DNA from: Lepidodermella squamata
Taxonomy: Eukaryota; Gastrotricha
DNA: 64,000 nucleotides
Assembly (NCBI GenBank): GCA_047495785.1
Contig: JBLDXI010000015.1
Coordinates: 3,534,001-3,598,000, forward strand
Direction of reading: 5' to 3'
Shown here: positions 22,929-34,329 of the stretch, one piece after another
Layout: every line of letters starts with the position of its first letter
How positions within the stretch are numbered: position 1 is the stretch's first letter
The notes under the pieces: generated by a model
Told to the model about the DNA's origin: nothing
The model's database searches: none
What the model saw: the letters and a program-made list of their open reading frames with translations, nothing else
Translations under genes and position numbers: made by a program

Positions 22929-25900
22929 ATGCTTGACCGGACGCCAATTTACCTTCTCTTGGCTGCAATTGGATCAATTTTGGCAGCAGGCAATATTTGC
23001 GATTCGTCCTATCAGTCCGGGCTGGTTAGCTTGCTGGCGAAAGATTCGGAGAAAAAGGATTCGAAATTTTGCACTGGTATTCTGATTTCTGATCAATGGG
23101 TACTAACATCAGCTGATTGTTTGGCGGGGAAATCTTCACCTGAGTAAGTTGTCTATCTCTAAAAGATCTTTAGAGGCTTCATCACAATTTTTCTAGCTTG
23201 GAATTCGGAATGAATGACCGTCTCCGTTACGGTTCATTAACTGAAGGTTCAATCAGCAGAGGAAGTTTGCTAGTTTGCCAAGAAGACAATGCAGATTTAG
23301 CTCTGGTGAAAATCGACTCTCCAGTTAAATTTTCCGATAAAATTCGGCAAATTTGCTTGCCAGATTCTAAACTATGCAGTTCAAACCCACTGAACCGTGA
23401 CGTCTCTGAAATCGACTCTTGCAAACAAGGTTTTGCAGTCGGCTGGAGTAAACGGCCACCAGTTGGGAAAATCCAAACCTCCGGCATTCAAAATTGGAGC
23501 ATGGCAATTATTCCTTTGAATGACCGAAGCTGTGATCTAGCTGTTAATCAAACGGACAAAATTTGCACTACAACAGATTTTACAGTTCTCGAGCCTGGTG
23601 GAGTCCTAATGTGCAGTCCGAGCGACAACGGGCAATTTTATGCCATCGGACTAGCGAATAACGGAACCTATCGAGGAATTACTATACCATCAGTTTTCAG
23701 CCGAATTTGCTCTCATTTAAGCTGGATTAATCAGGTCATATCCGGAAATCATAAATGCTCGAAAAATGGTAATTAATTGACCGATAGAATTTTTTCTCAT
23801 TCCATCGAATTGCAGGTTTGTCCAATGAGGCAATTATAACAATTGCTGTCACAGTCACCGTTGGTTTGGCCATCATTTCAGCCGCTGCCGGTTATCTTAT
23901 CTATCGATTCAACCTCATGAAGAGAAGTCGCAACCAATTGCTGAGAATTTTCAGCTCGAATACAGCTACGGAACAAGATTCACCTGCGACCCTATTAGAA
24001 AAGCTGAAACTGGACCCATCTTGGAATGAGATATCGCCGTTACTAATCTCACCACCTAGTCAGCTTAAAATCGAGAAAAGGCCGTTCGACAAAGGAAATT
24101 TTGGGCGAATTTTCAAAGCGAAACTGATTGGAATGAAGGAACGATTAGCTGTTAAAGTTGAATATCGCTTTGATTCACATCGTAATCACGAGTTGATGTT
24201 ATCGGAAAGGGTGCATTTCGTGATACAGACTCTTCCGATCATGACCTTGGATCATGAAAATGTCCTGAAAATTTTGAAATTAGCGATAATTCGAAATGAC
24301 ATACCTTGCATTGTGACACCCTACATGGAGAACGGTAATTTGAGGAAATTTTTGCGGAGCCGTAAATTTATTGGTGAGACGCTGTTCGGATACTGCCAAC
24401 AAATATGTAAAGGAATGGCCTATCTCGAGGGCAAAACGTGGCTTCACCGGGATTTGGCCTGTCGCAATATTTTAGTGGATATCAATCAGCAACTGAAAAT
24501 TAGTGATTTTGGTCTCGCGCAATGGCTTCCGCTAAATGCAACTAGGTGAGCATATTGGACTTTTTAACCTCATTTTTTGTTATCTCCTAATTATAGCTCA
24601 CCAAATGTTGCTATTGACGCCACTCCCCTGCGCTGGCATCCACCTGAATCGTTTAACGATAATAAATTCGATCTGAGGAGTGACGTTTGGTCTTTCGGCG
24701 TAGTTGTCTGGGAAATTTTTACCCGTGAGAATAGCTAAAACAAGGAATTTAGTGAAATTTAGTTTTTTTCCCTCCCCATAGTATGCATTGATGAGCAGCC
24801 TTACGAGGACAGATCGGATGCATCTGTTAGGCAATTCATCAATAACGGCGGTCGATTAAGCTGGCCAATGGAAAAGTTTCAGTCATATATCCCATTGTGA
24901 GTCTTTGCAACTTATTTGTCTTTGATCTCTCCTAAAAATTTGAACAGATTTACGCTGATGAAACCGCTAAGGTTGTAGTAGTGGATTTCCATGTAGACTC
25001 GGTACAGCGTGTCCCAAAAGTTGCACAACAATTTCTTGATTTAGCCACGTTTTGTTGGATTTCCAATTAATTTTATTAAATTGAACCTACCGAGAGAACC
25101 TTTATACGCGATTTAAAACCGAAGAAAACCTGGAAAACCCCGATGGTAACTGGTTCGGTAATTTTCGGTATTTCACGCGTCTGGACCAAATTTCTCCGGA
25201 CTTTTTTAATGCTATTAACAAAAGACATACTTGATTAATATTCCCACATACGCATGGTTAAATTTTGCCATGGGGAAACACATGTTTCTCTATGGTTATA
25301 AATATTTCTCTATGGCTTGAAACTGCCACAAATTTGGGCAGCATTTTGCTAGAAATTGGCCTCAAAACCCCCAGAAAACCCATTTTCTCGAGAATCTTAG
25401 GAAAGTCACTAGAACAACGAAAACCCCAATTTTATTTAAAAGCAATTTCACGTGCAAAAACAAAAATGTGACCAAATGAGGTGAAAAAGAGGTCGTCGAA
25501 ATCTCTTGCTGGCAGCCGTCGCGATGCAGATCCGGTTTCCCTCCTGATTCGCGGTTTTGAGCGACAACGCAGAAATTCAGCGACTAGCCAAAGCAACGTT
25601 AGACGCGACAATGACTGGTTTCTCGGCGAGTCTTCGACTGGCGAAATTGACCCATATCCACGATTAATTTCCGCTGCGACCTGAATACCATCGGATACCA
25701 TGCAGCGAGCGGATGGCTTTTATCGTTGCCAGTCTCCCAAACGGCGCGATGTAGATTCATTGAATTCTGTGCGCAACCGGCTGGCTGGCGATCGATTTGA
25801 GAGGATTCTTCGAGGCAACGATTTGTTCGCTTCCAGAATCCATCGAACCAAGGCAACTGATGATCTCGGCTTGATGATCGGGCTTGATATCGGCGCTCTG

Positions 25901-26955
25901 AATTCCATGAATCTTGAATACTGATGCTTCGGCCAGCCGGAGAGCATGACGATTTCGACGACGAATGAAGGTTGACCAAAAATCAAGTTGCAAACAAGAA
26001 AAAATTCGCCGGAATGAAAAATGATTTTCTTTTACAAACGAAGAATCATTTTCGTGAAATTTTAAGTTGGATGTTTTATTTTCTCAAAATGGTTACTGTG
26101 AATTCACCCCTGTGTACCTATTACACCCTTTTAGGGAGCCTACAGGTGTCGTGCGCATGTGGGAATAGGATTACTCTATGGCAAACCATGGAGAAATATA
26201 ATTTCCCCCCTCTCTGGAACCCCTCGATTCGTTTGGCTGCGCCAAACTCACTCGGGGTTCCAGATCGGGGGGAAATTATATTTCTCCATGGTTTGCCATA
26301 GAGTATTCCCTTATTCTCGTGATTTCTTGAATTGTTTTCCAATTTTTCTGGCCATGAGATGTGACTTCGTCTCTCATTTTAGAGTTTCTGAACCCTTTCC
26401 CGTGAATTTTCTTTGCTTGTGTTACTTATGAGACACGCTGTAATATTCAAATCAACGATAAAATTTGTGCGACCTCGAGTCATTTTTATTCATGATTTTG
26501 AGATACAGCGACGTTTCGGGTACCAAGTTCCCTTCTTGAGGCTAAAAATCTGGAATAATCGCAAGAAGTAGAAAGTAGCACAACAAGTGGCGATAGGAAA
26601 AAACATAGTGGTCAGGATGTAGTGAGATCAACGCATTAAAATTGCAAGAGCTGTATAAGTAACGCCATATCTCATACTATATCCTGACCACTATGTTTTT
26701 TCCTATCGCCACTTGTTGTACTATACTATCTACTTGTTGTGATTTTTCTAGACTTTTAGCCACATGATGGGTACGAGGTACCCGAAACGTCGCTGTATCT
26801 CAAACTTATGAATAAAAAATGACTCGAGATCGCAACATTGTTTTCGTTTTGATAGATTTACGTTGGTGAATAACGACTGCTGGAATGCTGTTCGAATCCA
26901 CCGACCTTCCTTCGCAACTTTGCAAACTATTCTAGATCAACTATTTCAAAATTGA
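22929..26955 (+). CDS. receptor tyrosine kinase with single trypsin-like (pseudoprotease) ectodomain
   Basis: Six exons join in frame to about 619 residues: 22929-23143, 23197-23768, 23816-24545, 24597-24724, 24782-24896, 26856-26955. Order: signal peptide (~1-20), trypsin-like domain (~28-258), transmembrane helix (~268-292), tyrosine kinase (~345-612). The protease domain has [18 protein letters not shown] (catalytic His is Asp), ADLALVKI (Asp kept) and [13 protein letters not shown] where GDSGG is expected, ending SWINQVISG, so it cannot be a working serine protease. The kinase has [41 protein letters not shown] and [12 protein letters not shown] and looks competent. WINQV(I/L)SG before the membrane, the HPPES site and the phase-1, 2, 1 and 2 introns through membrane and kinase exons match the gene at 7471, so they are paralogues; this one lacks sushi domains. 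Confidence 0.85.
25481..25924 (+). pseudogene. coding-like frame with one in-frame stop, inside intron
   Basis: One reading frame stays open from 25481 to 25924 except for a TGA at 25682-25684. It is Arg/Ser/Asp-rich ([19 protein letters not shown]; later [17 protein letters not shown]). The opposite strand is also open over much of it. It has no recognised domain and is not obviously transposase. It may be a captured exon fragment, cargo of the element, or chance in GC-richer DNA. Confidence 0.25.
26161..26310. repeat. near-perfect 150-base hairpin
   Basis: The left arm (26161-26223: CTCTATGGCAAACCATGG, AGAAATATAATTTCCCCCC, CTGGAACCCC) is repeated in reverse complement at 26253-26310. The loop holds GTTTGGC-TGC-GCCAAAC. 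It is a foldback or MITE-type element nested in the mariner-like-ended element. Confidence 0.75.
26467..26837. mobile_element. foldback element with ~165-base arms
   Basis: The left arm begins TGCGACCTCGAGTCATTTTT and runs through GATACAGCGACGTTTCGGGT and AGTGGCGATAGGAAAAAACA. The right arm repeats these in reverse complement (TGTTTTTTCCTATCGCCACT, ACCCGAAACGTCGCTGTATC, AATGACTCGAGATCGCAA). The centre is about 26635-26670. It has no coding capacity and lies in the last intron of receptor kinase 2. Confidence 0.75.
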
Positions 26956-27638
26956 CATATAATCAAGCGTAATACATCAATGTCTCATGATGTTCAGAAT
27001 GCGAATAAAAAATCGAGCCTTACTGATTGATTTTAATGAATACGATAGTGAATTTCAACACCTTGAGGCACGCAACCGTTCCAGCTGCTGCTAAGGTAAT
27101 AAATCAATAATCACAACGCCAATATAATCTCTATACCGATATATTATTTTCTCTGGATATCAAGCCTGATATCGCGTTCGATATTGGTATGATAATATTT
27201 TTTCTCGTTTTCCAGGCCGTAAATGATGTAATGGTATAGTATATATATTTAAGGCGGCTTTTTGCTGTTGTTATAACGCTTAATCTTATAGGCGGCGCAC
27301 TCGTCGCTGGTTAAAATGTGGCCGAATGCTGAAACGAACACCTGGGCCGGCGCGCATGTTTATCCACCCGCCCGCAGCGAGATGATTCCACGCTGATTTT
27401 TTTACGCCTTTTTATTATCTAGCGCAATAAATCACACACATACAAAGCAGTAAATTGCACTTCCCAGATGATTTCTTATGGCCGGTGTAATATCGAGAGC
27501 ATTCATGATATATATAGTTTTTAATCGCCTCGTTATTGTTTTCCGTTTTCATTCAGATTAGGCGTTAAGTCGAGGCGCCACCTTTTATCGGAATGATTCA
27601 CTGATATTCGCATTGGACATTTCGAAAGGTTCCGAAAT
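26956..27638. promoter_or_regulatory. spacer upstream of glutamate receptor gene
   Basis: About 680 bases with no gene. It contains TATATATATTTAAGGCGGC (near 27240) and CTTATAGGCGGCGCAC (near 27286), resembling TATATAGGCGGCG near 15498 upstream of the CUB gene. It may be promoter DNA; that is inference. Confidence 0.3.
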
Positions 27639-30600
27639 ATGCGCGCGAAAGCAGCCGCCGCATTGCTTCTAGCTATAACTTTTCATCTCAGTTTCGGACA
27701 ATCGGTTGTCGAGAACGAGGTTGATCCGTTCCTCAATTTTCCAGATGAGCTCGACAATACGCAGGGCAGATATCCCGATCACGTACGAGTTGGTAAGTAC
27801 TTGAATATTTCAAATTCAATTATTTCTAAAAATTCGATAAATTAGTGGTCATCTTCGGAAATATTCCAACGACCAGCTTTGACGTGGCTGCGGTGAAATT
27901 ATTCGCGTTCGTGGATAAAGGACTGCTTTTCAACAGGACTCGCCTGATGACGACTATAATTCAGCTTCCAAATACGCAGAACATGCTGACCATCACCGGA
28001 CATCGTAAATATAGCTATAATTAAATTTCGGAATTTCTCAGCAATTCAGAATACGAGGGAAAAAATGTATTTCTAGAAAATCAGCATTTGCTCCCAAATT
28101 TCTGAAATTAATTCCTAAGGTGGGCAAGGCAATTCTTGTATTCACTACAAATTTTCAGAATTTTGCTATTTTTACCTGATTTTTGGCAAATTAAAATGTG
28201 TATGCCTGCATTTGGACAATTATAATTAGAAGGCAATTTTGGGCACTCATTTGCATAAGCATAAATGAATCGCATGACCTGTATCTCAGGGTTGGCACTA
28301 AACACGTAAATTATCATTAAAAAGTGTTACTTTCCGAATAAAATTAATTTAAGGTCTGAAACTGATGGCCTTACACTCAAAATCACGGCGAATTGTATGG
28401 TTGTTATGGTTTTTATTTAAATTCTTTTATTACTTACCTAAAATTTGGTTCCACAACAGGCTATTTTGTTTTTTGTTTCCCATAGTAAAAGTAAGAACCA
28501 ATTCATAATAATTATCCCTAATTTATTGCTAAGTTTCAAGATAAAATGTCAAATTTCTTGCAAATTTCCTAATTTGATGTTCTCATTTCCTTTAGTTTGC
28601 GCCGAACTTCAAACTGCTTCAAACCTTGTCGGATTAGTTGTATCCGGGTTACCACGAACCATTTGGGACTACGTTTTAGAGCTAGCTCGAGGTTGGGATA
28701 TCCCGGTTATCGATATAACGCGCGACCCTGCCCTGGAAATTCAGACCGCCGGCGCATTTTCCGCCGTAAAAGTCAAACCAGGCCGTCCTTACGCTGCGAA
28801 TTCTCCGAAGTTTAGCCGAGAACCGGTTATGCTGCTAAAAATCCACACCAGCTACGGTCACATAGCCGCAGCCGTTCAAGACATCGCTACTGCTTACAAA
28901 TGGCGCCGGCTAGTATTTCTCTACGACAACAAACAAAGCCTGATGAATATGCAAAGTTTGCTAGGCGACTCGGCGAAAACGTCAACAATCCGCGAATATT
29001 TCATCGTTCAAGTTTCCGAGGAAAACCTCTTCGAAGTCGTTAAAATGGCGCTAACTGTCCAACAATGGACGACGGTTGTAGTCGCATTCGACGCGGTTAT
29101 GACTATCAAATTCCTCAAAACAGCCGCACGTTGCGGAACTCTGACGTCGAACTACGCCTTCGTCATGTCTAACATCGATGCGCACCTGTATTCGATGGAA
29201 GAATTCGCCCATAACTGGCCTAATGTCACAGTTTTGAGACCGATTATTCGCAACAGGGTGACTATGGAATGGCTTGACGCTGCGAAGCAATTTGAGAGTA
29301 TCCAAAAAGATTATCGCGTTTTAGTCGACTCTGCAACTCTTGGCTATGGCGACCGAATTACCTTACCGAAAAGGTTGGAACTGGACCGAGAATTACCGCT
29401 CTATGTAAGGCCAAATAATTTCGAATAATTTTGAATAAATTTAATTTTTTCCAGCTCTCATCGGCTCTAGCAATTGATGCTTTGTCCATGTTTCGAAAAG
29501 CCATTATGGAAACTTTGCCCGATTTTTTCGAATGGGTCGATGTCCAACCAGCTGGTTTACTGACCTGCTCCAGACCTTTTCCTTTACTCAATGGCTACGG
29601 CTCGTACCTCTTCAACGAATTACGAAATTTGTCCATTGATGGCATTACTGGGCCGATTCATGTCAATGCCAAGACAGGAAATCGCGAAAAGGTGACTGTT
29701 GACGTTCTAGGCCTGAGTAGTAGGGGCCTAGTGAGAATCGGCGAGTGGCAATCGATTTACGGAGAGATTCCTACAACGCCTGCTGCTGAGTACAAAAGAC
29801 ACTCGATATTTTTATGGCGACCTTTATCGATTGATGAAGACGTGTTGTTACGGGTCAAATATCCTACTAGTGATTTGAACTCCTTACAACGGGCATTATT
29901 GGCTGCTTCGATGAAGGCTAGTTTTTTTTTATTGTAGATAATTAGGTCACTTGGCTATTTTTTCCAGAAAATGACGCTGAGAATTACAACTTTGCTTGAA
30001 AGACCCTACGCGATGATTCGATCCAAGTTCAAGCCAGGTCAATTAGTACCCGGGTCATCCAGGTCATTGAATTTGCACAACTTGGAAGGCTTTTGCATCG
30101 ATCTCCTAGAAGAAATTTCGGCGATTATTGGGTGAGTCATTCTCAAACCGCTCAAGAATCGATTTTTAAGCGGAATTTTCTTCAAAAGATTCAGTTATAA
30201 AATTCACGTTGTTGCCGATGGTAAATACGGGAAGCTGGACAATAACACCGGGAAATGGACCGGAATGATTGGGGAGCTGATAGAAGACAAAGCTGATGTC
30301 GCAGCTGCACCCTTGACTGTAACTTTCGCTCGAGAGCAAGGTAAAATTTGAAAATCCGAAGAAAAAATGAATCCTTTTTACACATTTTAGTGGTCGATTT
30401 CACGAAACCATTCTTACATCTCGGCATTTCGATTTTACACGTGAAACCTCAAGCTGCCCCGCCGACTCTATTCGCTTTCATGGATCCATTCGCTGGTACC
30501 GTATGGTCGGCCATTTTGATCGCATGTGTTGCTGTTACCGGGGTTTTCTTCCTCGTCGGTCATTGCTCACCCTATGAATACGACTACAACGACGAAAGCC

Positions 30601-31980
30601 ACACCCCAGACCAGCGGCATCCCTACTCGTGGGGCAGCACCTTTTGGTATACGGTCGGCAATTTTCTCGGCATCGGCACTGACATTGGGGCGACTGCTTT
30701 GTCGACGCGAGTTGTCACGATTTCCTGGTGGTTTTTCACCCTGTTAATCATCAGCTCATACACCGCAAATCTCGCTGCTTTTCTAACAATCGAAGCTCAA
30801 GTTTCTCCGTTTGAAAACGTTGAAGAGCTAGCAGGCCAAACTAGCGTACTTTACGGTACCTTGCGAGGCGGCTCAACGGAAAATTTCTTCCGAGAAGCTA
30901 AAATCGATACCTACAAAAAGATGTGGGCTTTTATGAGAGATAAGGACGTGTTCGCGAAGTCGAATGACGAGGGTATCGAACGGGTTGTGAAAAGTAAAGG
31001 CAAGTATGCCTATTTGATGGAGTCGGTCTCCTTGCAGTACGTTCTGCAAGACCCTCAACGCAACAAGGACTGCTACCTCCGCCAGATCGGCGGTTTGATC
31101 GACTCGAAAGGCTACGGCCTGGGCACGAAACGCCAAGCTCCTTACCGAGATCTTCTATCCATGGCTATTCTTCAACTTCAAGAAACTGACAAGTTGACAA
31201 TGATGTACGAAAGATGGTGGAAAAACGACGAACTTCGATGCAGTGAAAAAGAGGCAGCATCTGGAGGGGCGAAATTTATGAGTAATTTTCTGAAAAAATT
31301 AATTAAAAAAAATCCACCTTAATTTATTTGTTTTCCAGCAATGCAACAATTTTTGGGAGTTTTCGTCGTTCTCGGTCTCGGGTTTTTCTTCGGCGTTGTT
31401 ACGGTAATAATGGAAGTGCTCTGGAACCTTCGAAGGCGAGCGCCTGGGGAGGTAATTGTCGCCTATCTTTCTCAAATTGTTCCTTTTATTTCTTGATTTT
31501 CAGAGAGCTCGTTATTGTCAGCGTATTTGCGGGTATTTGGGAGATACAGCTTCATACTGGTTCAAGAAACAACGGCCTTATCAACCGAGGCGAAAGAAGA
31601 GTATTGCCATGGCTCTTGCTTCGACAACCCATCAGTTGGGCATCATCCGCGAGGTTGAAGAAGATCCTTACATCCAACAGGAAGAACAGGAAGCGAGTGA
31701 TTATGAAATGGAACAACCTACTACTACAACCAAGCCGACTAAGGATAACTACAGCGTTAACAACAGTGATTACGGTGGTGAAGTTGAAGTTGAGCTGATG
31801 CCGCATCAAGCCGATCAGCAGTTGGACGATGGTTCTCGAACTATCAGGAAGCTGAAAGTGAAAAACAATGACCCAAATCGTTCGGTGCCTTCGCCAATTT
31901 TGCGCTACAAAAGCGATACAGCTCTAACGAACGAGCCGCGAGATTTCTTGACGCAGACTGATGACAAATTTTTAGGCTAA
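27639..31980 (+). CDS. ionotropic glutamate receptor subunit (AMPA/kainate type)
   Basis: Nine exons join in frame to about 1,126 residues: 27639-27792, 27846-28004, 28596-29404, 29455-29916, 29968-30131, 30189-30340, 30391-31281, 31339-31451, 31504-31980. Order: signal peptide ([20 protein letters not shown]), amino-terminal domain (to ~520), S1 ligand half with [15 protein letters not shown] and [11 protein letters not shown]1, re-entrant pore loop M2 ([16 protein letters not shown]), M3 with [12 protein letters not shown]2 with GGSTENFF and AYLMES, M4 (~935-955), long cytoplasmic tail. The agonist-contact Arg, Ser-Thr and Glu positions are kept, so it probably binds glutamate. The pore tip has Gly-Ile where MQQG is usual. 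One intron (29917-29967) appears to be GC-AG. It is a plasma-membrane cation channel subunit of excitatory synapses by family. Confidence 0.9.
28005..28595. repeat. intron carrying TACCGTAACG-family internal sequence
   Basis: 28075-28260 (TTTGCTCCCAAATTTCTGAAATT, ATTCTTGTATTCACTACAAATTTTCAGAA, GGCACTCATTTGCATA) matches 10985-11155 by eye, in the same order. This is a third copy of the family, without clear ends. Confidence 0.5.
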
Positions 31981-32922
31981 AACCGCGCTTTTGTCACAAA
32001 CTATTTTTTGCATTCAGTTTTTATACTGCTTTCACACGTTTCTAGTAGTTGTATACAAATAAAAATTGCGGCGGGGAAAAAACAGCACCTTAATTGCTTC
32101 GAAATCCTGTTTACAATGTTAATTGTCTTTCCTACTACAAGAAACGGCGCTTTTCTCGGATGTAAACATAGCAAACACTTCCTATTATCACAGACTAGTA
32201 AAAGAGCTTATATCTATAATCCATGCGTTGGTTGCACTTAATACTTCGCAGTCCGTTCCTAATATAAAGGAGTAATTTTTACAATTTTTTAAAGAGTCAG
32301 CCTTCAGTTTTCAGCCTTTATTTGCGTTGTCCTTTGTTAAGTGGAGGTCCTCGCTACTGTGTGGGTCCAAGTGCCACCCGCTGTCAAAATATCTTAAATA
32401 ATACTGTCTAATGTGGGCGGCGTATTTTAAGATGAGCGTAATTAATGCGCGCGGGTTAAGACCTGGCCGCCTCTTAACGGCCGGGCAAAAAAACACAGCT
32501 GAACCATCATCGAACGCGGCGCTCATCAAGTGGTGGATGCCATTGAGAGAAATCGATTTCTGACAAGTACATTATACCGCCGATATGTTATATGCATTTT
32601 TTATAGTATTTACGTTTGCTCATCCTATTGCATATTCTGAAGTTTTATTGCCAATTGTAATGCATTTATCGGTTCGCGCACAGTTGTGGAAGCCATATAA
32701 TGCGCGTTTGGGTAATTCACTACCGCCTCCGGTTTTTTTTATTGCAGAACAATAGAAGCGCTGCGCATGCATATAAAAAAAGTCATTATTACCAAAGATT
32801 TGTTCTCGATTTCTCGATGCGCAATTCAGCTGCTGCTCACAGCTGGCCGCTAGAGATTATTTCCTTCCGCATTTAGTGCTCACCTTTCATTGAGGATTAG
32901 GAAAGCGGCCCACACTTCTAAC
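31981..32922. other. intergenic spacer
   Basis: About 940 bases. No supported gene. Contains the glutamate receptor 3' untranslated region and the promoter side of the ankyrin gene; short GCGC-rich patches occur at 32430-32520 and 32670-32780. Confidence 0.4.
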
Positions 32923-34089
32923 ATGAAAACGCACTTTTTAAACTTGAAAATGCTCTTGAATTTTAGAGCTATGCTTAACAATTTTTTCCCGATTTCGCCC
33001 GAGCTGCGGACAAAGAAAGGGAATAACAACGGCCAGAAATCACCCGATAGTGGCCACTCATCACCCTCATTGGTCGAAACTAGCGACATCGCCCGGGTTC
33101 AAATGCTCCTGAACCACGGAAGTCGCCTGGCCGAGGAAGACATGCAGACCCTAGCTATGATAGCTGTTCAAACGAAAGATCTAGCAATGTTAGATTTTCT
33201 CGTTGAAACAGGACTCAACCTCGACAACGTCGAAGACCCAAACGACGGCAGGACCCTTCTAATGGCAGCTATCGACGGCGGCCAGGTAGATATTACGAAA
33301 TACCTGCTGCAATATGGAGTTGATGTCAATGTAAGGAACAAAAAGGACGGCAATCGTACGGCTATTTTTATGGCGGCTCGGAAGGGTTATGTCGACCTTG
33401 CTGAGTTGCTAGTCGAAAATGGAGCTGATGCTACGATTACCGACTCGAAACTTCAAACCCCTCTATTCAAAGGCTGTGTAAGGGGTCATCTCGAGCTTGT
33501 CAAGTTTTTCGTTGAAAAATGCCGCCTCGACGTGAATTTGAGGGACGAAGCTGGCCGGACTCCTGCTTTCATGGCAGCGAGTCAGGGCCACGTTTCGATT
33601 CTGGCGTACCTTGCTGAAAACGGGGCAGATTGTTCAACGGCTGATTCTAACGGCTGGGCGCCGCTATTTCTAGCTGCTTACTACGGTCATACCTGCGTTG
33701 CGAGATTTCTAATCAATCTACCTTATATTGACATCAATTTCAAGGGTGAAGATGGTATAAGTGCGATTTTCCTCGCCGTGGAGAACGGCCATTTCGAGTT
33801 GGTTAAACTGCTAGTCAACAACGGAGCTTTGCTGGATGAAGTTGAGACGAAAAACGGATGGTCGCCGCTGTTTTTGGCCGTCAGACAGGGCCATTTACAG
33901 ATAGCGCGTTACCTTATCGATCGGGGAGCGGATATCATGCGGACAGACAAGGACGGATCTCCGCCGGTCTACTACGCTATTAATCGCGGCCATTCTGAAA
34001 TCACGGATTTGTTAGTTAAGCTTATCGATAAGCTAACCCTCGTGCATGATGACGTTTTTTATGACGTGGAAGATATCGATCCTTTTTGA
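32923..34089 (+). CDS. ankyrin-repeat protein
   Basis: A single intronless frame of about 388 residues; the first ATG in frame is at 32923. After a basic, Ser-rich N-terminus (to ~55) there are about nine ankyrin repeats to the C-terminus, with typical units such as GRTLLMAAIDGGQVDITKYL, TPAFMAASQGHVSILAYLAE and WSPLFLAVRQGHLQIARYLI. Ankyrin repeats bind proteins; no enzymatic or membrane domain accompanies them, so the partner is unknown. It is a soluble, intracellular protein by composition. The lack of introns, unlike most upstream genes, and the decayed copies at 40575-41597 suggest that this unit has been duplicated and perhaps once arose by retrocopying (inference). Confidence 0.88.
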   Translation: MKTHFLNLKMLLNFRAMLNNFFPISPELRTKKGNNNGQKSPDSGHSSPSLVETSDIARVQMLLNHGSRLAEEDMQTLAMIAVQTKDLAMLDFLVETGLNLDNVEDPNDGRTLLMAAIDGGQVDITKYLLQYGVDVNVRNKKDGNRTAIFMAARKGYVDLAELLVENGADATITDSKLQTPLFKGCVRGHLELVKFFVEKCRLDVNLRDEAGRTPAFMAASQGHVSILAYLAENGADCSTADSNGWAPLFLAAYYGHTCVARFLINLPYIDINFKGEDGISAIFLAVENGHFELVKLLVNNGALLDEVETKNGWSPLFLAVRQGHLQIARYLIDRGADIMRTDKDGSPPVYYAINRGHSEITDLLVKLIDKLTLVHDDVFYDVEDIDPF

Positions 34090-34329
34090 GGTTATTACAA
34101 AACAATAGTTTCTGATAATTCGTACTAGTTTTTCCAGTAAAAATTGAACGAGAATATATTAGAGACATGACGTCCTCTGAGTGGCGCAAATGCCCTAGAG
34201 AGATACGCATCATTTCTTGAACTACAGAATACTACAGCCCTGGAGTTTTTAATCTAGCTGCAACTTTTTCTAGTACACGGGTGAATAAATATTACGGCGA
34301 AAGAAGCCGCATTGAAGTTAGCAGAATAA

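Larger units (their letters stand above)
25005..26440. mobile_element. mariner-like-ended element in last intron of receptor kinase 2
   Basis: The left end CAGCGTGTCCCAAAAG and the right end, read in reverse, CAGCGTGTCTCATAAG are inverted repeats flanked by TA on both sides (25003-25004, 26441-26442), the target duplication expected of Tc1/mariner-type elements. The 1.4-kb interior shares AACCCCGATGGTAACTGG (about 25137) with the element in the same intron of receptor kinase 1. No transposase is recognised. Confidence 0.6.

Noticed and set aside
25682-25684. Stop-codon recoding to join the two frames in the intron
   Set aside because: No other in-frame stops in coding genes suggest recoding; pseudogene or chance is simpler.
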